A DNA stretch of 64,000 nucleotides from JANWWM01 sp046292465 (GTDB lineage Bacteria > Bacteroidota > Chlorobiia > Chlorobiales > Thermochlorobacteraceae), in contig JBKBRB010000004.1 in NCBI GenBank assembly GCA_046292465.1, positions 128,949-192,948 of the forward strand, read 5' to 3'. Both the position numbers and the translations under genes were made by a program. The notes beneath the pieces are model-generated. The model had not been told where the DNA came from and searched no databases. It was given only the letters and a program-made list of their open reading frames with translations. This document shows, piece by piece, positions 15,787 through 24,953 of this stretch (position 1 is its first letter; every line of letters starts with the position of its first letter).

Positions 15787-17634
15787 TTAGGCTTGTGATT
15801 GTGCTTTGAGCATTGCGTGTGAAATTGAGCCATCGGCTTCGCGTGGCAATTCGCTTAGAAACTCAATTTCGTCAGGGACGACGAGCTCGCCGAGTTCGTG
15901 CCGAACATAATCGCGCAGGACAGCTTCGAGCGCATTGGCTACGCCAAACGGATTTTTCAAAACGACGAAGGCGCGAACCTTTTCGCCCTTGTTCGCATCG
16001 GGCAATCCGATAACAGCAACTTCTTTGACGACGGGGTGTTCAGCGAGTGTGGCTTCTAATTCCGCGTTGGAAATTCGATAGCCGCTCACTTTCATTACGT
16101 CGTCGACTCTGCCTGTGATTTTGAAATAGCCGTGTTCATCTTGAATCGCCATGTCGCCTGTGTTGAAACAGCCTTCGATGTGCCGCCAGTATTTGTTGTA
16201 TCGCTCTTGATTTTGCCAAATGGTTTTCATCAAATACGGCACGGGGTGTGCAAGCGCGAGCAAGCCTTCTTGATTCGGCGAAAGTTCTGTGCCATCTAAA
16301 CTGCGCACCTCGAGTTTCGCGCCAGGCAAGGCTTTTCCGACTTTTCCGACTTTGATTGGAAAATTTAGCGTGTTGCCGATAGCAGGAATTGGGATTTCGT
16401 TTTGAAGCCACATTTCGACCACACTTCCGATTTTGCCGACGACTTCTTTTTGCGCCCATTCGTGTAGCGACGGCGAAAGCGCGCCACCAGTTGTGAGCAT
16501 TAAGCGGAGCGTCGAGTTGTCATATCTTTTCATCAGTTCGGTGTCGTGCTTTTGCAGTTGTTGCAAGAGCGAAGGATGCGAGACGAAGATATTGACGCCA
16601 TGCCGCTCAATGCGCCGCCAAAATGATTCCGCGTTTGGATAATCGATTGCGCCTTCGTGCATGAGAACGGTTGCGCCTGAAAGCAGTGTGCCATAAACGG
16701 AGAAAAGATGACCGGGCGCAGAGCCAATATGAAACGCATTCCACAGCACATCGTTGTCTTGAACATCGATGAGCATTTTTGTAGCGTAGTATGCGCCGAC
16801 CATGTAGCCGCCGTGCGTATGCACCACGCCTTTCGGCTTGCCGCTCGTGCTACTTGTGTAGAGCACGAACAACGGGTGATTGGATTCAACGATTTCAGGA
16901 TTGCAGAACTGCGGTTGCCCTGAAATGAAATCGTAGAAATCAACTTCACGCTCGGAGGTGAGGTTGAGTTTTGGCGATTGACGACGCAGAACCACGATTC
17001 GCTCGACGCTCGCGCTGGTGCGTAAGGCACTGTTGAGCACGCTTTTCATCGGGAAGTGCATCGCTTCGCTGTAGCTGGCATCGGCGCAGAAGACGGCTTT
17101 CGGCTCGAGGTCTTCGACGCGCGTTTTGAGCGCACGCGCTCCTGCCTTTTCGTGAATGACCGCGTGAATCGCCCCAATGCGCGCACATGCGAGCATCACA
17201 TAAACGGCTTCAACTGTGTTCGGCATGAACACCAAAACGGTATCGCCCTTTCGGACGCCAACAGATTTCAGCGCGTTTGCTACTTGCGAGACACGGCGAA
17301 TCAAGCGGTCAAAGGTTACATAATTTTCAGGTCCTGATTCGCTCGACCAAATGAGCGCGACTTTATTGCGCCGCTCACCAACAATGTGGCGGTCGAGCGC
17401 ATTGAGCGTGATGTTAGTTTTCGCACCAAGAAACCATTCGTGTTTCGGCGGTTCAAACTCGAAGACTTTGCTCCACTTTGTTTCCCAAAGCAGTTGCTCG
17501 GCAATCGTTGCCCAAAATTCAGCAGGATTTTCAATCGAGGATTTATAGGTGGATTCGTAGTCCAACTTGTTGCGTCGCAAAAAAACTGGCGGCGTGAATT
17601 GTTTCGGTGATTCGGATAAAATGTCGCTGGTCAT
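15787..17634 (-). CDS. Acetyl-CoA synthetase-like AMP-forming ligase lacking the catalytic lysine
   Basis: ANL-superfamily protein, 615 residues, with an acetyl-CoA-synthetase-like N-terminus (NALDRHI near 78-84). The P-loop reads YTSSTSGKPKGV (259-270), TGD is at 492-494 and GRVDDVMKVSG at 508-518. Two normally invariant features are altered. The WWQTETG motif reads WLQNEIP (409-415). The C-terminal SGKIMRR motif reads DGSISHA, putting Ser603 where the adenylation lysine belongs. Family knowledge says that lysine is needed to form acyl-AMP, so this may do only the thioester half-reaction, use another residue, or be a non-catalytic paralogue. Its pairing with the acylating aldehyde dehydrogenase suggests short-chain acyl metabolism. 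Confidence 0.85.
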   Translation of the reverse strand: MTSDILSESPKQFTPPVFLRRNKLDYESTYKSSIENPAEFWATIAEQLLWETKWSKVFEFEPPKHEWFLGAKTNITLNALDRHIVGERRNKVALIWSSESGPENYVTFDRLIRRVSQVANALKSVGVRKGDTVLVFMPNTVEAVYVMLACARIGAIHAVIHEKAGARALKTRVEDLEPKAVFCADASYSEAMHFPMKSVLNSALRTSASVERIVVLRRQSPKLNLTSEREVDFYDFISGQPQFCNPEIVESNHPLFVLYTSSTSGKPKGVVHTHGGYMVGAYYATKMLIDVQDNDVLWNAFHIGSAPGHLFSVYGTLLSGATVLMHEGAIDYPNAESFWRRIERHGVNIFVSHPSLLQQLQKHDTELMKRYDNSTLRLMLTTGGALSPSLHEWAQKEVVGKIGSVVEMWLQNEIPIPAIGNTLNFPIKVGKVGKALPGAKLEVRSLDGTELSPNQEGLLALAHPVPYLMKTIWQNQERYNKYWRHIEGCFNTGDMAIQDEHGYFKITGRVDDVMKVSGYRISNAELEATLAEHPVVKEVAVIGLPDANKGEKVRAFVVLKNPFGVANALEAVLRDYVRHELGELVVPDEIEFLSELPREADGSISHAMLKAQSQA

Positions 17635-17722
17635 AACATTTGGAATTAATTACACTTCTCAAACTTCCCCCCTTACAATGCAAAGTATGAAAATACTTGC
17701 CTCGCAAAATCTTCCTCATATT

Positions 17723-17926
17723 TCACACCTTGACCTTGCTTATTGCATCAGATAGATGATTCAACCGACGCAGCAAAGTTACAGGTTTCTTTCCTTGCTT
17801 GATGCCTTCGCGCAGTTTCTCCAACTGAATTTGGAGTTTTACTTTTTCTTTTGCGAGCGCATAAATCGCACGGAACTCAGGATTTTGTAACTGCTCGCTG
17901 ATGTATTCGTCATATCGCGTTGCCAT
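17723..17926 (-). CDS. Truncated HTH antitoxin-like protein (HigA-type) next to toxin
   Basis: 67 residues. The N-terminus (YDEYISEQLQNPEFRAIYAL) matches the leader of XRE-type antitoxins that pair with HigB/Gp49-like toxins. The region after LEKLREGIKQGKKP looks like a diverged helix-turn-helix that ends right after a recognition-helix-like LSDAISKVKV. The normal C-terminal third is missing. The ATG is one base after the toxin stop, so the two are co-translated toxin-first. The toxin partner supports the antitoxin call; function without a full HTH is uncertain. Confidence 0.6.
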   Translation of the reverse strand: MATRYDEYISEQLQNPEFRAIYALAKEKVKLQIQLEKLREGIKQGKKPVTLLRRLNHLSDAISKVKV

Positions 17927-17927
17927 A

Positions 17928-18287
17928 TCATGAGTATTTTGATTTATAGATAGACTTATAGCTTAATGCTTTTGAAATTTCATCATTTGGGGTTTTCTGT
18001 GTTTTTTTGACGAATCCATGCGTAAAAATGATTTTCTTTCCCTTTTCAAAAAAGTATAAACTTCTTGATGTTCTTGTGCGGTGTTTTACCCGCAGTTCAA
18101 ATATGCCATCTCTCAATCCTTTCGACATCGTTGCAGGGAGATTTTGATTCAGCGTTTTGAGCATACGAAATTCTTCTATCATCGCTAATACCTCGGCTCT
18201 CTCTTCAAGAGAAAGGCTATCCAAGAATTTCTTGAATGGAACATTTCCACTTTCCAATTCCACAAAATCTACAGCATAGACTTCCAT
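17928..18287 (-). CDS. HigB/RelE-type toxin (phage-derived Gp49-like)
   Basis: 119 residues from the ATG at 18287. The C-terminal half (GIFELRVKHRTRTSRSLYFF, then HGFVKKTQKTPNDEI) is the ParE/RelE-fold core of Gp49/HigB-type ribosome-dependent mRNA interferases. The open frame extends two codons to a TTG that overlaps the valS stop (TTGA); the ATG is two bases after that stop. The gene therefore appears to depend on the valS transcript. The antitoxin-like gene follows immediately. Confidence 0.75.
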   Translation of the reverse strand: MEVYAVDFVELESGNVPFKKFLDSLSLEERAEVLAMIEEFRMLKTLNQNLPATMSKGLRDGIFELRVKHRTRTSRSLYFFEKGKKIIFTHGFVKKTQKTPNDEISKALSYKSIYKSKYS

Positions 18288-18289
18288 TT

Positions 18290-21046
18290 TCAACTCAAAC
18301 TTGCCAAGTTTTCTTGCAGTTTCAAGAGCGTTGTTTTGGCGTTAGCGAGTTTTTCTTTTTCAGCGTCAATGACTTCCTTCGGTGCGCGCGCCACAAAGCC
18401 TTCGTTTGCAAGTTTGGCTTCCAATTGCTTCACATAGTTTTCCGACTTTTGAATCTCTTTGGCAAGGCGCGCTTTTTCTTTCTCGAAATCGATTAAGCCC
18501 TCGAGCAAGATGTAGAGTTCATTGCCCTCGACCATTGCGCTGGCGGCGTGTTTCGGCTTTGAAAGGTCGGCAGAAACATAGAGCGTTGCTCGTGCAAGCC
18601 GTTCAAGGAGCGCGCGCTCACGCACGAAGAGTTCCGCCGTTTCATTCGCACTTGGTTTGAGTTGCACGTGTGCAATCGGTGCAGGCGGCACGCCCAACAC
18701 GGCACGAATGCTCCGAATTTCGGTAATCGCTTTTTTGATTAACTCGAATTCTTGTTCGGACGGCTTGTCGTTCCAAGTGCTTTCGCCTTGTGAAATTGGC
18801 GTGGTGTCTAAAAACGCGCCTTCGGCTCTTGGCGCAAGGTTTTGCCAAATTTCTTCCGTGATGAACGGCATAATCGGGTGAAGCATTTTTAGTGCTTCTT
18901 CAAAAACAAAGAACGCACGGCACAAGATATTTTTCTTCTCTTCACTTGACTGAGTGGTTTGAAGATTAACTTTCATTGCTTCAATGAACCAATCGCAGAA
19001 GTCGCCCCAAATGAAGTCGTAGACGAGTTTGGCTAAATCGTTGATGCGAAAGTTCGCAACGGCTTTGTGATACTGCTCTAAGGTTTGATTGAGACGCGAA
19101 AATATCCATCGTTCAGTGAGATTGAATGTTGCGCGTTCAGGTGAGAAGGCGGCATAATGCGATGCAAATTCATCAACGCCATTGAAGATGTCGTTGCGGT
19201 TCATCAACAGGAATCGGGCGGCGTTCCAGATTTTCGTGGCGAAGTTCCGACCCTGCTCGACCTGTGGCGTGTCTTGGTCTTTGGTTACTTCCATGCGCAC
19301 GTCTTGACCGAGCGGCGCAAGGTAAATCGTGGTGAAGCGCAAGGCGTCGGCACCGTATTTCTCGATGATGTCGAGCGGGTTGGGCGAATTGCCCAGCGAT
19401 TTAGACATCTTGCGCCCTTGTCCATCGCGAATGATGCTGGTGAAATAGACGTTGCGGAACGGAATTTCTTTTTTGAAATACAAACCTGCCATAATCATGC
19501 GCGCCACCCAAAAGAAGATGATGTCGGGTCCGGTTACAAGCGTTGAGGTTGGATAGAAGGCTTTGAAGTCGTCCGTTTCAAGTGAGTTTGTGCCGTCCCA
19601 GCCGAGCGTGGTTAAAGGCCAGAGCCACGAGGAAAACCACGTGTCGAGCACGTCGTCGTCTTGCACAACTTCGTCGAGTGTCAGTGCAGGATTTTGAGAT
19701 TTGAGTTTGGCAAAGGCTTCTTCTTTTGTTGGTGCGACGGCAACCGTTCCATCAGGCGCGTAGTAGGCGGGAATGCGATGCCCCCACCAAAGTTGGCGCG
19801 AAATGCACCAATCTTGAATGTTCAACAGCCAATGCCGATACGTATTCACCCATCGTTCAGGATAAAATTTGATTTGACCCTCTTCAACGACCTTCAAGGC
19901 AGGTTCGGCAAGCGGTTTCATTTTCACAAACCACTGCTCGGAGAGATACGGCTCAACGACGACATCGGCGCGTTCTGAATAGCCGACATTGTGCGTGTAG
20001 TCCTCGACCTTTTCCAAGTTGCCTTGTGCTTGCAAAATTTCTTCGGCTTTTTTGCGCGCGACGAATCGGTCTAAGCCTGAAAGTTCGCCGAAGCCTTGTT
20101 CAATTTTTCCGGTTTTATCGATGGCGCAGATGAAGGGCAGGTTGTGTCGCAATCCGATTTGGTAGTCGTTCGGGTCGTGTGCAGGTGTGATTTTCAGCGC
20201 GCCTGTTCCGAACTCCGCCTCGACGTAATCGTCGGCAATGATAGGCAGTTCGCGCTTGGTGAGCGGCTCGAGCACGATTTTGCCGATGAAAGATTGGTAA
20301 CGCTCATCGTTAGGATTGACAGCGACGGCAACGTCAGCAAGCATGGTTTCGGGGCGAACGGTTGCAATCGTGATAAACTTTTCGGGGTCGTCTTTGAAGA
20401 AGTAGCGCACAAAGTAAAGTTTATCGGTTTGCGTTTTCATGATGACTTCTTCGTCGGAGAGCGCGGTTTGCGAGGCAGGGCACCAATTGATGATGCGTTT
20501 GCCGCGATAAATCAAGCCGTCGTTGTAGAGTTTGATAAACGCATGCGTTACGGCTTTCGAGGCACTCTCGTCCATTGTGAAGAGGTTGCGTCGCCAGTCG
20601 GCGGAGTCGCCCAGTTTGCGCAGTTGTTTGAGAATCAAGTCGCCGTATTCGTTGCGCCACTGCCAGACGCGCTCTAAGAATTTTTCGCGTCCTAAATCGT
20701 ATCGTGTTTTTTTCTCTTTGCGAAGTTCCTTCTCGACGCGGGTTTGCGTCGCAATGCCTGCGTGGTCGGTTCCGGGAAGCCACAGCGATTCATAGCCCAT
20801 CATTCGGTAGTAGCGAATGAAGAGGTCTTGAATGGTATGGTTCAGCACATGCCCCATTGTCAGACTGCCGGTGATGTTTGGCGGCGGCATGAGAATGGTG
20901 AACGGTTTTTTTTCGCCGCGCAAGACGGGCGCGCTTTCAGCGTTGGTAATGCCGAGCGTTTCAAAATGCGGGACGCTCCACTTGGCTTCAACTGCTTGTG
21001 GATTGTAGGTTTTACCGAGATGTTGTTCGGAAAGCGTTTCAGACAT
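18290..21046 (-). CDS. valS: Valyl-tRNA synthetase
   Basis: Class I aminoacyl-tRNA synthetase charging tRNA-Val, 918 residues. It has the ATP-binding HIGH-type segment PPPNITGSLTMGHVLNHTIQ, the KMSKS loop RKMSKSLGNSPNPLDII, an editing domain and a C-terminal coiled coil (EKEKARLAKEIQKSENYVKQ). The first residue of the HIGH tetrapeptide is Thr (TMGH). I chose the ATG at 21046 (MSETLSEQHLGKTYNPQAVE); the frame stays open 66 codons further upstream, but that part is low-complexity and not ValRS-like. The stop overlaps or abuts the downstream toxin gene. Confidence 0.95.
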   Translation of the reverse strand: MSETLSEQHLGKTYNPQAVEAKWSVPHFETLGITNAESAPVLRGEKKPFTILMPPPNITGSLTMGHVLNHTIQDLFIRYYRMMGYESLWLPGTDHAGIATQTRVEKELRKEKKTRYDLGREKFLERVWQWRNEYGDLILKQLRKLGDSADWRRNLFTMDESASKAVTHAFIKLYNDGLIYRGKRIINWCPASQTALSDEEVIMKTQTDKLYFVRYFFKDDPEKFITIATVRPETMLADVAVAVNPNDERYQSFIGKIVLEPLTKRELPIIADDYVEAEFGTGALKITPAHDPNDYQIGLRHNLPFICAIDKTGKIEQGFGELSGLDRFVARKKAEEILQAQGNLEKVEDYTHNVGYSERADVVVEPYLSEQWFVKMKPLAEPALKVVEEGQIKFYPERWVNTYRHWLLNIQDWCISRQLWWGHRIPAYYAPDGTVAVAPTKEEAFAKLKSQNPALTLDEVVQDDDVLDTWFSSWLWPLTTLGWDGTNSLETDDFKAFYPTSTLVTGPDIIFFWVARMIMAGLYFKKEIPFRNVYFTSIIRDGQGRKMSKSLGNSPNPLDIIEKYGADALRFTTIYLAPLGQDVRMEVTKDQDTPQVEQGRNFATKIWNAARFLLMNRNDIFNGVDEFASHYAAFSPERATFNLTERWIFSRLNQTLEQYHKAVANFRINDLAKLVYDFIWGDFCDWFIEAMKVNLQTTQSSEEKKNILCRAFFVFEEALKMLHPIMPFITEEIWQNLAPRAEGAFLDTTPISQGESTWNDKPSEQEFELIKKAITEIRSIRAVLGVPPAPIAHVQLKPSANETAELFVRERALLERLARATLYVSADLSKPKHAASAMVEGNELYILLEGLIDFEKEKARLAKEIQKSENYVKQLEAKLANEGFVARAPKEVIDAEKEKLANAKTTLLKLQENLASLS

Positions 21047-21146
21047 AAATCGGTTTTCAAGAAAGTGTGAGTGCCGCAAGTGTTTTGCGGCGGTTTTGGG
21101 AAGATAAAGAAGCGCGATGAAAAAATCGTTGCGGGATTTTGGACGG

Positions 21147-22499
21147 TTAATTTCGTCGCAATTCTCGGCGTTGGTCGCGCGAAGGTTGTCCGCCGCCGAA
21201 GCCTGTGCTTGAACGCATGCGTTCTTGGAACTGCTGTCCTTCAATGAGCGCGCGCGAGAAGATGGTGATTTCGACTTCGTCGCCTTCTTTTAAGCCGTGC
21301 AGGACTTCGGCGTATTCGGCGGTTTGTTCGCCAATCAAAACGGGTTTTGGAACGGCTTCGCCTGTGGAATCTTTGAGCATCACGAGTCGGGGTTTGCCTT
21401 TTGCGCCTTCCAGCCAACGCATGGCAGAGGAATCGCCTGAGGCAATTCGTTCTTCAAATCGTTTGCGGCGCGCTTGTCGCATCGAATCAGGCATTTCGCG
21501 CCTGCCTTCTGCACGCTTGCCGAAACCTGCTATGCCACGCTCGGCAAAGGGTCTTGTTTCTCCTTTCACTTCTTTTAGGGCTTCCACAGGCACAGCGAGC
21601 GCGTTTGGATTGTCATAGACCGTTATCGTAACCGTAGCGTTCATGCCTGCGAGCAATCGATTTTTCGGATTCGGAACTTCAATCACAACGGGAAAGCGCG
21701 TTACATTTTGCTCGACTTTGGCAAGCGGGTCAATGCGCAAGACTTTGCCGATGAATTTTTCTTCGGGGAACGCATCCGCAACGATTTGTGCCTCTTGTCC
21801 AAGTTTGATTTTTCCGACGTCGACTTCGTCGATATTGGCATAAACATAAACACGACTCATGTCGGCAATCGTAACAATCGTTGTTCCGCCTGACACGGTG
21901 TTCAATCCACCCATAATCACTTGACCTTCATCAACGGGCTTATCCAACACAATGCCGTCAATCGGACTACGCACGACACAATCGTTCAGACGGATTCGCG
22001 CTTGGTCGTAAATAGCTTGCGCTCTGATGAGTTGCGCTTTACGCTGTTCTAATTCCAAGAGTGCGGCGTCCATTTCGAGTTGGCTGATAAGTTTTTGCTC
22101 AAAGAGTTTTCGGCTTCGCTCGGTGTTGGTCTCGGTTTGCTTCAAGGTGGCTTTGGCGACGCTTAAATCGGCTTCGGCTTGATTGAACGCGGCAAGCGCA
22201 TCGGTTTTCTCGATAAGGGCAATCACAGTTCCCTTTTTGACGAAGTCGCCTTCGTTGAGTTTAAGTGAAAGCACTTCGCCGCTCGCTTTGGATTTGATTT
22301 CAACTTTATAGACAGGCTGAATTTGTCCTGTCGCCACGACTTGCACCTTAATCGGCTGACGCTCGACTTTTGCCGTTCGTTTGATGAGACCCGCAGGCGA
22401 GGCTTTGGCGTCGCTTTCCGGTTTTCGGAAGAAGAAAAACCAACTTGCAACTAAAAGCACTACAACAATGCCCGAGACGATGAGGACTTTCTTTTTCAT
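21147..22499 (-). CDS. HlyD/MacA-type membrane fusion protein (efflux adaptor)
   Basis: Periplasmic adaptor of an RND or MacAB-type efflux/secretion system, 450 residues. A membrane anchor spans about residues 5-24. It is followed by a lipoyl/barrel-sandwich half (SKASGEVLSLKLNEGDFVKK), a coiled-coil hairpin (about 100-170), the second lipoyl half (VRSPIDGIVLDKPVDEGQVI) and a beta-barrel. The segment around 320-375 is a charged Arg-rich insertion and the C-terminus is Gly/Arg-rich. No ABC permease, RND pump or TolC-type gene is adjacent, so the partner must be elsewhere. Confidence 0.85.
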   Translation of the reverse strand: MKKKVLIVSGIVVVLLVASWFFFFRKPESDAKASPAGLIKRTAKVERQPIKVQVVATGQIQPVYKVEIKSKASGEVLSLKLNEGDFVKKGTVIALIEKTDALAAFNQAEADLSVAKATLKQTETNTERSRKLFEQKLISQLEMDAALLELEQRKAQLIRAQAIYDQARIRLNDCVVRSPIDGIVLDKPVDEGQVIMGGLNTVSGGTTIVTIADMSRVYVYANIDEVDVGKIKLGQEAQIVADAFPEEKFIGKVLRIDPLAKVEQNVTRFPVVIEVPNPKNRLLAGMNATVTITVYDNPNALAVPVEALKEVKGETRPFAERGIAGFGKRAEGRREMPDSMRQARRKRFEERIASGDSSAMRWLEGAKGKPRLVMLKDSTGEAVPKPVLIGEQTAEYAEVLHGLKEGDEVEITIFSRALIEGQQFQERMRSSTGFGGGQPSRDQRRELRRN

Positions 22500-22656
22500 T
22501 CGTTTGTGTGTTTAACCATTGATTTGGCAATTTAGCCTCAAAACTGTAAAGAAGTGTGAATGCTTTGGGGGTCGGGGGGAAAGTGCGAGAATTTTGCTAT
22601 ACTTTTTGCATCTTCAACCGATTCATTTTTCAGTAATCCATTCTCAAAAAACTCAC

Positions 22657-23832
22657 ATGAATATCCACGAGTATCAAGCAAAGGAACTTCTCAAAAAGTA
22701 TCAAGTTGCCGTTCCCAAGAACACGGTTTGCTTTTCGGCGGAAGAGGTTAAAACAGCGGCGGAGCAAATGTTGGCAGAGCAGGGCGGCGGCGTTGTGGTT
22801 GTGAAAGCGCAAATTCATGCAGGCGGCAGAGGCAAAGCAGGCGGCGTGAAGGTCGTCAAAACGGCGGACGATGCTTATGCTTACGCACAAAAAATGCTCG
22901 GCTCAACGCTTGTTACGCACCAAACCGGACCCGAAGGCAGAGTTGTGCGCCGTTTGCTCGTCGAGCAAGGCATGAACATCGAGCGCGAACTTTATCTTGG
23001 CGTCACGCTCGACCGTGCCGTCTCCAAAAACGTGCTGATGGTTTCCACCGAAGGCGGCATGGACATTGAAGCCGTCGCCGAACATTCTCCCGAAAAAATT
23101 CTGAAAATTCACATAGACCCACTGCTCGGCATTCAAGCCTATCAAGCCCGCGAAGCCGCGTTTTTCTTGCAACTTTCAGGCGAACAGTTCAAAAACGGCG
23201 TCAAGTTCATCACGGCTCTTTACAACGCATATCTTCAATTAGATTGCTCGCTGGCAGAAATCAATCCGCTTGTTGTTACCAAAGAAGGCAATGTGATTGC
23301 GCTCGATGCGAAAATCAACCTTGACGACAACGCGCTTTATCGCCACCCCGAATACGCCGAACTGCGCGACGAATCCGAAGAAGACCCGCTCGAAGTCGAA
23401 GCCTCAAAATCGAACTTGAACTATGTGCGCTTGGACGGCAATGTTGGCTGTATGGTCAATGGCGCTGGCTTGGCAATGGCAACGATGGACATCATTCAAC
23501 TTGCGGGCGGAAAACCTGCGAATTTTCTCGATGTTGGCGGTGGCGCAAGTGCAAAGACGGTTGAAGCAGGGTTTCGAATTATTTTGAGCGATAAAAATGT
23601 AAAAGCGATTTTGATTAACATTTTCGGCGGCATTGTTCGCTGCGACCGTGTTGCGGCAGGTGTGATTGAAGCCGCGAAAAATGTCGGCTTGCCTGTGCCT
23701 GTTATCGTGCGCCTTGAAGGCACAAACGCCGACCTTGCGCAAAAAATGCTCGACGAATCCGGCTTGAATCTTATTTCCGCACAAGGCTTGAAAGACGCTT
23801 CCGAAAAGGTTACCAAAGCCCTTGCAGGCTAA
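22657..23832 (+). CDS. sucC: Succinyl-CoA synthetase beta subunit (ADP-forming)
   Basis: Beta subunit of the TCA-cycle succinyl-CoA ligase, 391 residues, starting MNIHEYQAKELLKKYQVAVP at the ATG at 22657. The frame is open 46 codons upstream but that part is not conserved. The ATP-grasp N-terminal domain (VVKAQIHAGGRGKAGGVKVV), the Mg site (EINPLVVTKEG, DAKINLDDNA) and the CoA-ligase domain (NGAGLAMATMDIIQLAGGKP, NIFGGIVRCD) are intact. sucD is not adjacent. It probably works with sdhCAB, encoded 24 kb away. The ATPase gene starts 17 bases after its stop. Confidence 0.96.
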   Translation: MNIHEYQAKELLKKYQVAVPKNTVCFSAEEVKTAAEQMLAEQGGGVVVVKAQIHAGGRGKAGGVKVVKTADDAYAYAQKMLGSTLVTHQTGPEGRVVRRLLVEQGMNIERELYLGVTLDRAVSKNVLMVSTEGGMDIEAVAEHSPEKILKIHIDPLLGIQAYQAREAAFFLQLSGEQFKNGVKFITALYNAYLQLDCSLAEINPLVVTKEGNVIALDAKINLDDNALYRHPEYAELRDESEEDPLEVEASKSNLNYVRLDGNVGCMVNGAGLAMATMDIIQLAGGKPANFLDVGGGASAKTVEAGFRIILSDKNVKAILINIFGGIVRCDRVAAGVIEAAKNVGLPVPVIVRLEGTNADLAQKMLDESGLNLISAQGLKDASEKVTKALAG

Positions 23833-23849
23833 CGCATTGCGTTTCAACC

Positions 23850-24953
23850 ATGATTCAAAGACTCTATGCTCATAACTACCGATGCTTTGAGAATTTTGAA
23901 CTCAATCTCAAAGATGTTGCTTCTTGCTTGTTGATTGGAAAGAATGGCTCAGGCAAGTCTACGGTTTGTGATGTGCTTGAAATTTTTCAAAAAATCGGTC
24001 GTGGCACGAATCGCGCCAGGGAACTGCTTACCCCAAAAGATTTTGCTTGGGAAAAGCGCAACACACCAATTCGATTTGAACTTGAAGCCGTCGTTGCGCA
24101 ACAAATCTTCAAGTATGAAATCGCTTTTGAGTTGCCCGATGGTTTCCATGAGCTTAGAGTCTTTGAAGAAAAATTGAGCGTTCGTGATACGGTCGTGTAT
24201 TCTCGGAAGGTTGCGCAGGTTACACTTTTGCACGGTAATTCAGAGGCGAACTTTCTTGTAGATTGGCATTTGGTCGCGCTCCCAATTATTTCTGCATCGT
24301 CAGAAAAAGACCCTGTGCAAGTTTTCAAAACTTGGCTCTCGCGCTTAACCATACTTTCTCCGATACCAGATTTCATACACGGGCACTCGAACGGCGAGAC
24401 CTTACATCTCAAAAAAGATGGCTCAAACTTCGCCGAATGGCTTGAAGGTCTGTTGGGCACTTATCCTGCCGCTTACACCAGTTTAGACAAAACGCTCAAA
24501 CAAGTCTTGCCCGACTTTGTAGACTTTCAAGGCGTTCCCACAGGCGGAAACTCGAAAAAACTTGTCGTGCAGTTTGCAAGAAACACGCAATCGTTTCGGG
24601 TAGACTTTGAGCATCTTTCCAGCGGCGAAAAATGCTTTTTTATTTGGAGTGCTATTCTTGCCGCGAATGCACACATGGGCGGGCTCTTCTGCTTCTGGGA
24701 CGAAGTAGATAACCATCTTTCGCTCTCTGAAATTGGACATTTCACCGTCGCATTGAGGCAATCGCATCAACAGCAAGGTCAAATCATTTTAACCACACAT
24801 AGCGAAGCAATCCTTCGTCGATTCTCTCACGAAAATACCTTCTACTTAGCACGCAAAAGCCACTTAGAGCCGACCATTGTCCGACCGTTGTCCGAAGTCT
24901 ATAAAGGCAGAAACATCGTTCAGGATTTAATTCTCGACGATATTGAACTATGA
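23850..24953 (+). CDS. SMC/OLD-type AAA ATPase of a two-gene module
   Basis: 367-residue ABC-type ATPase of the RecF/OLD/AAA_15-AAA_21 class. Walker A GKNGSGKST is at 30-38, a Q-loop region near 50-60, the signature HLSSGEK at 255-261, Walker B LFCFWDEVD at 279-287 and the switch TTHSEA at 315-320. It has no coiled-coil arms and no fused nuclease domain. The next gene overlaps it by four bases (ATGA) and encodes a small protein with TOPRIM-like acidic motifs, so the pair resembles an OLD nuclease split in two, or the AriA half of PARIS. It begins 17 bases after sucC without a clear ribosome binding site. A role in anti-phage defence is inferred from architecture only. Confidence 0.85.
   Translation: MIQRLYAHNYRCFENFELNLKDVASCLLIGKNGSGKSTVCDVLEIFQKIGRGTNRARELLTPKDFAWEKRNTPIRFELEAVVAQQIFKYEIAFELPDGFHELRVFEEKLSVRDTVVYSRKVAQVTLLHGNSEANFLVDWHLVALPIISASSEKDPVQVFKTWLSRLTILSPIPDFIHGHSNGETLHLKKDGSNFAEWLEGLLGTYPAAYTSLDKTLKQVLPDFVDFQGVPTGGNSKKLVVQFARNTQSFRVDFEHLSSGEKCFFIWSAILAANAHMGGLFCFWDEVDNHLSLSEIGHFTVALRQSHQQQGQIILTTHSEAILRRFSHENTFYLARKSHLEPTIVRPLSEVYKGRNIVQDLILDDIEL

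Noticed and set aside
18290..21244. 66-residue N-terminal extension of valS
   Set aside because: The extension has no synthetase character and crosses most of the intergenic gap; family start is at the internal ATG at 21046.
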